The notes under the pieces are model-generated. The model had not been told where the DNA came from. It worked only from the letters and a program-made list of their open reading frames with translations, and did no database searches. Positions 17,367-25,278 of a DNA stretch of 64,000 nucleotides are shown in pieces. The stretch's first letter is position 1; each line of letters begins with the position of its first letter. Made by a program: the position numbers and the translations under genes. Source of the DNA: Nostoc piscinale CENA21 (GTDB taxonomy: Bacteria > Cyanobacteriota > Cyanobacteriia > Cyanobacteriales > Nostocaceae). The stretch lies in the NCBI RefSeq assembly GCF_001298445.1, contig NZ_CP012036.1, positions 5,425,690 through 5,489,689 of the forward strand, read 5' to 3'.

Positions 17367-18477
17367 TCACGCAGCTGGCGGAGATGGAAATGGATAAACA
17401 GGTAGTTTAAAAGCAAACACAGCACCAGTCGGCACTTTGTTCTCTGCCCAGATTATACCCCCGTGGGCTTCAATAATTTGCCGTGATAAATAAAGCCCCA
17501 ATCCTGAACCTTTAGCTTGGCGATCGCTATGACCTTGATAAAATCTTTCAAATAGGTGAGAAAACTGTTCTGATTGAATACCCGCACCCGTATCTAAAAT
17601 TTTCACGACTTGATAAGAAGTTTGTGGTTCTAAAAAAAACTTCCACCTTTCCACCACGGCGGGAATGATTAATGGCATTAACTAACAGATTATTAAACAC
17701 GCGATGCAGTTGCAACGCATCACCTTGAACCCACAATGATTGTCGCCAATTAGAATCACCATAACTAACCGAAAGATGAACACGACGATTTGCAGCTAAT
17801 TCCATCAAATCACCAGCCGCCTCTTCTGCCAAAATAGTTAAATCGACTGGTGCTAAGTCCAGTTTTAAACCTTCGGTATCGTTGCGATAAACATCTAACA
17901 GAGTTTCTACCAATTGTAAGGAAGTTTCATGACTCCGTGCCATTGTCGATAAGACTTGTTGCTGCATTGGTACAACTGGGCCAAATTTTTCTTGTTGAAA
18001 AGCTTTGATAGTTTCAATCGCCCCTAACAACGGGGTTTTTAAATCATGAGTCAGTGTAGAAGCAAAATCTTCTCGTACCTTGACCAATTCCGCTTGCGAT
18101 TCTAACTTAGCGCGAGTTACTGTGATCGCCTCTTGAGAACGACGCAGGCGATCGCTTAAAATACCAGTCACAATTAAAGCCATCACCGCAATTACGCGAC
18201 TGGCTACCGTGGAGACTTTAACTAATTCATTTCCAGGTACAACCAAATTCAACAGCGTCAAACACACCGCCACCATAGTCGCTAAAAAAGTTGCCCTTCC
18301 ACCAAACCAATAGTTTGTTAATAAAATTGCCCCTGTATAAAGATATCCAAATACATATTCTGTTGGTGTTTCAAACTCCATTGAAATTACACCAATAAAT
18401 AAACACAGTATAATAATAAATCTGATTAATTTATAACTTTTATTATGCTTTTTAACTCCAAATTTATCTGCGTTCAT
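17367..18477 (-). pseudogene. Membrane sensor histidine kinase, frameshifted
   Basis: Two overlapping frames form one kinase of about 370 aa. There are about four membrane spans (residues 15-110), a HisKA domain with FASTLTHDLKTPLLGAIET (phospho-His) and a HATPase domain with N-box VFNNLLVNAINHSRRGG. After the break come G1 LDTGAGI and G2 GSGLGLYLSRQII. The frame is lost in an 8-A run at 17632-17639; deleting one base gives KVEVFLEPQTSY continuous with KILDTGAGI. The ATG at 18477 and the first residues MNADKF come from a dispersed repeat, so the true start may be elsewhere. It lacks the KdpD and Usp domains of true KdpD. It partners the NarL-type regulator directly downstream. Confidence 0.83.
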
Positions 18478-18885
18478 CGGCGTTCATCCTCTTCTATCGG
18501 CGGTTAATTTTTTGTTTCCGTACCTACAACAGTGAGTATTGCTATCTTCAATATAAAACTTACGCAAAAATTCCCGAAAAGCTTAATTTATCGAACCGCC
18601 AAGTCGCCGAGAACGCCAAGAAATCGTAGAGTCTGCGTAAGTCCTAATATATTTTTGATTAATACCTCATTACAATAGTTTATCTTCTCTGCGCTCTCTG
18701 CGTCTTGGCGGTTCGTTTATCATAAATTAGCAGCGTTTAGAAACAAACTAAACGCTAGATATAGAAAAAAAATAAACGCTGTATAAGTATAAAATTATAT
18801 CCTTTATCCCTTGTTTTTCTCTCATAAAAAATCGATGATCTAAATTAATCCAATTAATTACAAACAGTCTAAATAATTAATATTT
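18478..18885. other. Divergent kinase/kdpA intergenic region with inverted repeats
   Basis: 408 bases. Two inverted-repeat pairs are visible: ACTTACGCA at 18558-18566 with TGCGTAAGT at 18634-18642, and CGAACCGCCAAG at 18592-18603 with CTTGGCGGTTCG at 18704-18715 (12 bp, perfect). They interlock, so only one pair can form at a time, and the words belong to repeats dispersed through this genome. About 170 A/T-rich bases remain before kdpA for its promoter; no specific operator could be recognised. Confidence 0.6.
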
Positions 18886-20631
18886 ATGCTCCAGGGATGG
18901 ATTCAAATTGGACTAACGCTACTAATTGTAGTAGCCATAACTCCATTTTTTGGGCGATATATGGCGCGTGTTTATCAAGAACAACGCACATTTCTCGACC
19001 CAATTTTAAACCCGATTGAACACATACTGTACTCTTTAGTTGGCGTTCAGACTAAAGCAGAAATGACAGGTTGGCAATACGCCAGAGCCATTCTCTACAG
19101 CAATATCGTTATGGGATTGCTGATATTCTTGATTATTATGAATCAAGGATGGCTACCCTTTAACCCAACAAAAATCCCGGCACCAACTTGGGACACAGCC
19201 CTACACACAACAATTTCCTTTATTACTAACACCAACCAACAACATTATTCTGGTGAAACCTACCTCAGTTACGCCAGTCAAATGTGGGGACTTAGTTATC
19301 ACATGTTCACCTCAGCCGCCACTGGTTTAGCAGTGGGAATTGCGTTTATTCGTGGGTTAACAGGTAGACCATTAGGTAACTTTTATGTAGATTTGATTCG
19401 CTCAATTACGCGAATTTTATTACCTATTTGTATTGTTGGCGGAATTGCTTTGATGGCGGCTGGAGTTCCCGAAACCTTGGCAGGGCCAGTTGTATTTCCC
19501 ACCTTAGAAGATTCTAGTGTAAGTCAAGCGATCGCCCTTGGCCCTGTTGCCCATTTTGAAATCATCAAACAACTTGGAGAAAACGGCGGCGGCTTTTTTG
19601 CCATCAACTCAGCCCACCCCTTTGAAAATCCCAACGGATTTTCTAACTTAATTCAAATTGTGGCGATGTTGTCAATTCCCACATCCTTGATTTATACCTA
19701 CGGCTTGTTTGCCAATAACACTAAACAAGCCTGGTTAGTTTACGGGATGGTGGGTGTAATTTACATCGTATTTATTATCATCACAGCCATTGGTGAATAT
19801 AACGGCAACCCCGCAGTCAACACACTGTTAGGTAGCACCCAACCCAACTTAGAAGGTAAAGAAGTCCGTTTTGGCTGGGCGCAATCAGCCTTATTTGCCG
19901 TCAGTACCACCGGAACCATGTGCGGCGCAGTCAACAGTTTACACGACTCCTTCATGCCCAACGGTGGTTTTGTCACCCTCTCCAATATGTTTTTGCAAAT
20001 CATCTGGGGTGGACAAGGTACAGGTACAGCTTATTTATTTGCCTACCTGATTTTGGCAGTATTCGTCACAGGCTTAATGGTAGGGCGCACACCAGAATTT
20101 CTCGGACGCAAAATCGAAAAACGCGAGGTAGTACTAGCAAGTTTCTTGATTCTCCTAGTTCACCCCATCTCCATTATGATTCCTGCTGGTATCGCTTTAG
20201 CCTTCCCCGACCAACTAGCAGGAATCAGCAACCCTGGCTTTCATGGCTTTGCCCAAGTCCTTTATGAATATGCTTCGGCTGCGGCTAACAACGGTTCAGG
20301 CTTTGAAGGTTTAGGCGACTCCCAACCATCACCCATCGCCATTGCAGCAGGCGCAAAAACCACCGCCACCGCCTTGTGGTGGAACCTCAGTACTTGCTTC
20401 AGCCTCTTCGCCGGACGCTATATCCCCATCATCGGCTTACTCTTACTGGCCGATAGTATGTCTCGCAAACCCCAAGTCCCCTTTACCGTTGGCACATTAC
20501 GCACCGACACCGGACTGTTTACAGGCGTAACCGCAGGCGTAATTTTAATTCTCGGCGCACTCACATTCTTTCCCGTTCTCGCATTTGGCCCCATCGGTGA
20601 AGCCTTCTGGATAGCTAAAGGTATCGGCTAA
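18886..20631 (+). CDS. kdpA: K+-transporting ATPase subunit KdpA
   Basis: A 581-aa membrane subunit with about ten spans, homologous to a KtrB/Trk-type four-fold channel. Recognisable conserved stretches are QHYSGETYLSYASQM, NGGGFFAINSAHPFENPN, STTGTMCGAVNSLHDSF and YEYASAAANNGSGFEG; the glycine-rich pore loops select K+. It is the K+-binding and translocating subunit of the high-affinity Kdp pump, induced by K+ limitation. It begins the operon kdpA-kdpB-small subunit-kdpC. The start is ATG 18886; no strong ribosome site is seen. Length is close to the family's ~560 aa. Confidence 0.97.
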   Translation: MLQGWIQIGLTLLIVVAITPFFGRYMARVYQEQRTFLDPILNPIEHILYSLVGVQTKAEMTGWQYARAILYSNIVMGLLIFLIIMNQGWLPFNPTKIPAPTWDTALHTTISFITNTNQQHYSGETYLSYASQMWGLSYHMFTSAATGLAVGIAFIRGLTGRPLGNFYVDLIRSITRILLPICIVGGIALMAAGVPETLAGPVVFPTLEDSSVSQAIALGPVAHFEIIKQLGENGGGFFAINSAHPFENPNGFSNLIQIVAMLSIPTSLIYTYGLFANNTKQAWLVYGMVGVIYIVFIIITAIGEYNGNPAVNTLLGSTQPNLEGKEVRFGWAQSALFAVSTTGTMCGAVNSLHDSFMPNGGFVTLSNMFLQIIWGGQGTGTAYLFAYLILAVFVTGLMVGRTPEFLGRKIEKREVVLASFLILLVHPISIMIPAGIALAFPDQLAGISNPGFHGFAQVLYEYASAAANNGSGFEGLGDSQPSPIAIAAGAKTTATALWWNLSTCFSLFAGRYIPIIGLLLLADSMSRKPQVPFTVGTLRTDTGLFTGVTAGVILILGALTFFPVLAFGPIGEAFWIAKGIG

Positions 20632-20692
20632 TATTCCTTTTCTCCTCTCCTTTGCGCCTCCGCGTCTCTGCGTGAAAACATTCTCTCTTTCT

Positions 20693-22825
20693 ATGAAAAC
20701 CAACACAACACCTCGTCTTCCTCAAGGAATCCGTGACTCGCGCAAACATACCCCCAAAGCAGATATGCGGGGACTCTACCAAAGAGCGATTAAAGAGTCA
20801 TTTGTCAAACTCCACCCAAAAATAGCTGTCCGTAACCCAGTCATGTTTATTGTCTGGGTAGGAACAATTGTTACCTTCCTCGTTACCCTCGACCCTAATT
20901 TATTCGGCACAATTCAGGCAGATGTTAACCAACAACGCTTATTAAACGGGTTAATTACACTCATCTTGTTTTTCACCGTGGTGTTTGCCAACTTTGCCGA
21001 AGCCGTGGCCGAAGGACGGGGTAAAGCCCAGGCTGATTCTTTACGCTCCACCCGTTCTGATACCATTGCTAATAAAATTCTCCCCGATGGTTCAATTCAA
21101 ACAGTCAATTCTACAGAACTGCGACGCGGCGATTTAGTCAAAGTAGTAGCTAATAACATGATTCCCGCCGATGGCGAAGTGATTCAAGGAATTGGTTCTG
21201 TAGATGAGTCAGCCATCACAGGAGAATCAGCACCGGTACTCAAACAACCAGGTACAGATATTGCCAGTTCAGTTACAGGCGGTACGCGCTTACTTTCTGA
21301 TGAATTAACAATTCGGATTACGGCTGATCCTGGTAAAGGCTTTATTGACAGGATGATTTCTTTGGTGGAAGGCGCAGAACGCACCAAAACACCCAACGAA
21401 ATTGCCTTAACAGTACTGTTAGCAGTGTTAACCCAAGTCTTTTTAATTGTGGTGGCAACAATGCCGCCCTTTGTTAACTATATTGCTAACTTTATCAGTA
21501 CAGTATTTGGTGCGGAAGCCGGCAACAGCTTACGGGCGGGTGCGAGTGTTGCGATTTTGATTTCCTTGCTGGTTGCTTTGATACCAACAACCATCGGTGG
21601 TTTGCTGAGTGCGATCGGCATTGCGGGGATGGATAGAGTAGCGCAATTTAATGTGATTGCCACCTCTGGACGCGCCGTCGAAGCCTGTGGTGATATCAAT
21701 ACGCTGGTGCTAGATAAAACAGGTACAATCACCTTGGGCAACCGAATGGCGGATGAGTTTATCCCTGTTAACAGTTACACCATCGAAGATGTCGCCAGAG
21801 TTGCCCGCGCTGCCAGTGTATTTGATGAAACACCAGAAGGTAGATCAATTGTCAAACTGGCAGAAACTTATCACATTGGTGTAGATTTCGATATCAATCA
21901 AGCAGAAGGTGTAGAATTTTCTGCCAAAACCCGGATGAGTGGGACAAATCTCCCCAACAGTAAACAAGTTCGTAAAGGGGCGGTAGATGCAATTAAAAGC
22001 TTTGTTCGCTCTCGTGGAGGCCATATTGCTAGTGATGTTGATGCAGCCTACGAGCGAGTTTCGCGGTTAGGCGGTACACCTTTAGCCGTTTGTCAAGATG
22101 ATCAAATTTTTGGGGTTATCTATCTCAAAGATATTGTCAAACCCGGTTTGCGTGAAAGATTCGACCAACTCCGGCGGATGGGTGTAAAGACAATTATGCT
22201 CACGGGTGATAACCGCATTACAGCTGGTGTGATTGCTCAAGAAGCAGGTGTTGATGATTTTATCGCTGAAGCCACACCAGAAGACAAAATTGGTGTAATT
22301 CGCGCCGAACAATCTCAAGGTAAGTTAGTAGCAATGACTGGAGATGGTACGAATGATGCACCCGCATTAGCTCAAGCTAACGTAGGTTTAGCGATGAACT
22401 CTGGAACACAAGCCGCTAAAGAAGCCGCTAACATGGTGGATTTAGATTCTGACCCCACCAAGTTAATTGATTTGGTAACTATTGGTAAACAGTTATTAAT
22501 TACCCGTGGGGCGTTAACTACTTTTTCTATTGCTAATGATATTGCTAAGTATTTCGCCATTATTCCCACTATTTTTGCGGCGGCGGGAATTGGCGCACTC
22601 AACATTATGGGACTGAAAAGCGCCCAATCAGCAATTATCTCAGCACTAATTTACAACGCCCTAATTATTCCGGTACTGATTCCTTTAGCACTGACAGGAG
22701 TCAAATTCCGTCCCCTAACAGCAGATCAATTATTAAGGCGCAACATTTTTATTTATGGTTTGGGCGGAATTGTTGCCCCTTTTATCGCCATCAAATTAAT
22801 TGATGTCATCCTACCTTTGGCTTAA
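20693..22825 (+). CDS. kdpB: K+-transporting P-type ATPase subunit KdpB
   Basis: About 710 aa. It carries the P-type ATPase signatures AITGESAPV (TGES actuator loop), VLDKTGTITLGN (phosphorylated Asp), MLTGDNRITAGVIAQEAGVD and MTGDGTNDAPALAQANVG. KDIVKPG and FSIANDIAKYF are typical KdpB stretches. I prefer ATG 20693; the GTG at 20672 lies in a dispersed repeat (GCGCCTCCGCGTCTCTGCGTGA-like) that fills the gap after kdpA. A long Lys/Arg-rich N-terminus precedes the first span. KdpB hydrolyses ATP and drives K+ through KdpA. Confidence 0.97.
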   Translation: MKTNTTPRLPQGIRDSRKHTPKADMRGLYQRAIKESFVKLHPKIAVRNPVMFIVWVGTIVTFLVTLDPNLFGTIQADVNQQRLLNGLITLILFFTVVFANFAEAVAEGRGKAQADSLRSTRSDTIANKILPDGSIQTVNSTELRRGDLVKVVANNMIPADGEVIQGIGSVDESAITGESAPVLKQPGTDIASSVTGGTRLLSDELTIRITADPGKGFIDRMISLVEGAERTKTPNEIALTVLLAVLTQVFLIVVATMPPFVNYIANFISTVFGAEAGNSLRAGASVAILISLLVALIPTTIGGLLSAIGIAGMDRVAQFNVIATSGRAVEACGDINTLVLDKTGTITLGNRMADEFIPVNSYTIEDVARVARAASVFDETPEGRSIVKLAETYHIGVDFDINQAEGVEFSAKTRMSGTNLPNSKQVRKGAVDAIKSFVRSRGGHIASDVDAAYERVSRLGGTPLAVCQDDQIFGVIYLKDIVKPGLRERFDQLRRMGVKTIMLTGDNRITAGVIAQEAGVDDFIAEATPEDKIGVIRAEQSQGKLVAMTGDGTNDAPALAQANVGLAMNSGTQAAKEAANMVDLDSDPTKLIDLVTIGKQLLITRGALTTFSIANDIAKYFAIIPTIFAAAGIGALNIMGLKSAQSAIISALIYNALIIPVLIPLALTGVKFRPLTADQLLRRNIFIYGLGGIVAPFIAIKLIDVILPLA

Positions 22826-22847
22826 TTTTTTACGAATTATCAATGTT

Positions 22848-23099
22848 ATGAAAACTTTTCGTTTACCTCAAATATCGGCAGAAATAATTGATTTTACTGC
22901 TGATTACCGCATTCCAAAACTGCCTTTGTATATTTTTCTAGGAATGTGTTTCAACCTTTTGGTTGCACCTGTTGTTTATGCTGCTACTGGAGAAAGTTTT
23001 TCCCATGTTCAAGCTTGGTCATTAGGTCTTTTAGGACTAGTAACTTTGAGCCTTTCTACTTATTTATTTTTTGTTATGTTTGTTCCGGAGAAATTCTAA
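22848..23099 (+). CDS. Small Kdp subunit (KdpF/KdpG-like)
   Basis: 83 aa between kdpB and kdpC. Two membrane spans are predicted (residues about 26-46 and 56-77), and it ends YLFFVMFVPEKF. That last span plus 'PEKF' resembles the C-terminus of the ~29-aa KdpF, which stabilises the E. coli complex. Here it is preceded by an extra cytosolic segment and span. From memory, Anabaena strains have an operon kdpABGCD in which kdpG occupies this place; this is probably that gene. Its stop overlaps the kdpC ATG (TAATG), which implies translational coupling. ATG 22848 gives this N-terminus. Confidence 0.82.
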   Translation: MKTFRLPQISAEIIDFTADYRIPKLPLYIFLGMCFNLLVAPVVYAATGESFSHVQAWSLGLLGLVTLSLSTYLFFVMFVPEKF

Positions 23100-23743
23100 T
23101 GAGTTTTGCACGCGAAGTTAACCGAGCCATTCGTTCTACTTTCGTTCTTTGGGTAATTGGCGCTATTATTTATCCCTTTGTGATGCTCGGTATTGGACAG
23201 ATTATTTTGCCATTTCAAGTAAACGGTAGTCTGATTAAAAATAGCCAAGGTCAAGTGATTGGCTCTAGTTTAATTGGTCAACCTTTCACTTCCGAAAGAT
23301 ACTTTAATAGTCGTCCTAGTACCACCAGTTACAGCACTGCTGATCCAAAAAAAGATGAAGCGGGAGTGTTAAAAACTGGGGTTTCTGGTGCGAGTAATTT
23401 AGCCCCAAGTAATTCAGCCTTAATTGAACGTATCAAAGGTAAAGATGATCCTGACCCCAGCAAACGGGTTGAAGGTGATTTAAATCGGTTAAAAACAGCA
23501 GGTATCCAACCTACCGCCGATTTAGTTTACACCTCTGGTTCGAGCCTCGACCCCCACATTACCCCGGAAGCTGCCAAAGCACAAGTTAACCGTGTAGCCA
23601 AAGCGCGAGGACTCCAACCCCAACAGTTAGAAACTTTGATTGCTCAAAATATCGATAATCGCTTTTTGGGTATTTTTGGTGAACCAGGAGTTAATGTTTT
23701 GAAATTGAATTTAGCTTTGGATGCGTTGAAGTCTGCGAGTTAG
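23099..23743 (+). CDS. kdpC: K+-transporting ATPase subunit KdpC
   Basis: 214 aa: one N-terminal membrane span (about residues 15-37), then an extracytoplasmic domain with GSSLIGQPFTSERYFNSRPS, PTADLVYTSGSSLDPHITPE and ARGLQPQQLETLIAQNI, all hallmark KdpC segments. The start is the ATG at 23099 overlapping the preceding stop by one base; a longer frame upstream is a shadow of the small subunit. KdpC is a chaperone-like partner that raises K+ affinity of the pump. No kdpD or kdpE follows; the operon ends with a strong palindrome. Confidence 0.95.
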   Translation: MSFAREVNRAIRSTFVLWVIGAIIYPFVMLGIGQIILPFQVNGSLIKNSQGQVIGSSLIGQPFTSERYFNSRPSTTSYSTADPKKDEAGVLKTGVSGASNLAPSNSALIERIKGKDDPDPSKRVEGDLNRLKTAGIQPTADLVYTSGSSLDPHITPEAAKAQVNRVAKARGLQPQQLETLIAQNIDNRFLGIFGEPGVNVLKLNLALDALKSAS

Positions 23744-23771
23744 TCAGATTTTATATAAAAATATTCATTTG

Positions 23772-23814
23772 ATGAGGCGATCGCAACCAAACTTAGTTAG
23801 TGCGATCGCCTCAT
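23772..23814. terminator. HIP1-containing bidirectional hairpin after kdpC
   Basis: ATGAGGCGATCGCA at 23772-23785 and TGCGATCGCCTCAT at 23801-23814 form a perfect 14-bp stem with a 15-base loop. It is placed midway between convergent kdpC and the RNase T2 gene. Each arm holds a full HIP1 octamer. Confidence 0.75.
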
Positions 23815-23841
23815 TATTCTATACGTAACCCAATGATTTAA

Positions 23842-24849
23842 TTAACTACGTGCATCATCAATTAAGCAAGATTTAAACTTTTCAAGCTTGGCTTTGGGAC
23901 TATTGGTTAACAAGTCACCAATCAAGCTGCTTGGAGTAATATCACCTGTGAGGTTAAGCCACAGTTCACCTAATATTGCATTTGTGCATTTAACTTCTAT
24001 CTTATCCCCAGCATCAGCCGCAAAAGATGACAAGGCTTGATCAATATCTTTGAGGGTAACTTGGCGGCCAATATTACTAGCCACTAATGCTTGAATAGGC
24101 GATTTATTCAAAGCATCAATTAAAGCAATGGACTCAGAAAAATATTCCTCCGGCGTACCCTGATAGCAAGTACCATGCTTAATCCATTCATGTCGGTGCA
24201 AATTGGAAGCTGTTCCTGGCATGATTACTTGTAGCCTTGCCCAAGTCTCAGGCGACAGTTCTGATTCTACAGGAGGCAACTTTGACCAAGTTTTTGCCTT
24301 ATCAAAACCGATGTCACTTTTGCTGACTCCGCAATAAATATTAGATTCTGGCTGAGGCCATAAACCGTGTAAGGCGAAGTTGGTAGCTTCTGGACGGTCT
24401 GGGTTTTTGGCTAAAGTTTGACACTCAGTTTTTTCGGGTTTGCTTTCACAAAAAGCGGGTTGCCAACTTACTGCAAGTAAATAGTCATTACCTACAGCCA
24501 CAGGAATTACAGGCGGGATTTTTCCAGTTGTGTCGGAAGGCACACCCTCAGCATTAACGCAACTAACAGGAACCCAACGCCGAGAGGGACTGGCACTAGC
24601 AATTTCTAGCAGGTAGTGAGTAGGGTTATCTTTATTTTGACCAACTATTTGATAAGTCTGTCCCGGCTGTAATCTGACATTGCCGGGGTTTGTGCCTTTT
24701 TTAATCGAGCTTACGGCTTCACAAGCACCAACGGCGGTGGTAAATTGACTCTCCAGCGGAACCAATGCTAGAGCCGGGTGAGGAAATAAAATAAACGAAA
24801 ATACCAATAAAAGTACTAATGCAAGCGTTTGTTTGAGCGATCGCACCAT
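23842..24849 (-). CDS. RNase T2 family ribonuclease, secreted
   Basis: 335 aa. The signal peptide is residues 1-28 (LLLVFSFILFPHPALA). A beta-rich region of about 80 aa resembling a bacterial SH3 domain follows (GTNPGNVRLQPGQTYQIVGQ). The RNase T2 domain carries both catalytic segments: CAS I FALHGLWPQ and CAS II HEWIKHGTC, with their catalytic His residues. Several Cys suit disulfides in the periplasm. It cleaves RNA endonucleolytically via 2',3'-cyclic phosphates. AGGAG lies just upstream of ATG 24849. The likely role is scavenging phosphate or nucleosides from extracellular RNA (inference). It is convergent with kdpC. Confidence 0.9.
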   Translation of the reverse strand: MVRSLKQTLALVLLLVFSFILFPHPALALVPLESQFTTAVGACEAVSSIKKGTNPGNVRLQPGQTYQIVGQNKDNPTHYLLEIASASPSRRWVPVSCVNAEGVPSDTTGKIPPVIPVAVGNDYLLAVSWQPAFCESKPEKTECQTLAKNPDRPEATNFALHGLWPQPESNIYCGVSKSDIGFDKAKTWSKLPPVESELSPETWARLQVIMPGTASNLHRHEWIKHGTCYQGTPEEYFSESIALIDALNKSPIQALVASNIGRQVTLKDIDQALSSFAADAGDKIEVKCTNAILGELWLNLTGDITPSSLIGDLLTNSPKAKLEKFKSCLIDDARS

Positions 24850-25278
24850 AATATACTCCTGAATATTGAGACTGAATTAATATCCACAGATAAGTAATGC
24901 CTTTCCTGATTTTGGCAATTACTATGTTTGTCGTATTGTTTGTAGCTAGAATCTGATCGATTATAAATGCACAGCACAGAAATTCATAAGTATTAATACT
25001 TGAATCAAAATAAAATTATTAACTTTATATCTTGCTGACTTAATCAAGATGTTAGCAAATTAAAAGATTTGAATTGCTTGTACTGAGTAAAAAATAGTAT
25101 TTACAACTTTTGACCGTTCGCGTCTTCTAGTTTATTTAGATAACTTATTTCTAGAAAATTAAAAATGTAAAAACTTGTTGTTCTTTAGTTTGTGGGTGGA
25201 TTTGTAGTTCAAAATTTTGAATAAAACTACCAAACTCAAAGCACTCACACCAGCTACTTTTATAACAAATCGGATTTG
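24850..25278. other. A/T-rich divergent intergenic region
   Basis: 429 bases between the RNase T2 and APC permease genes, both 5' ends facing it. No ORF, hairpin or recognisable operator could be identified. Confidence 0.4.
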
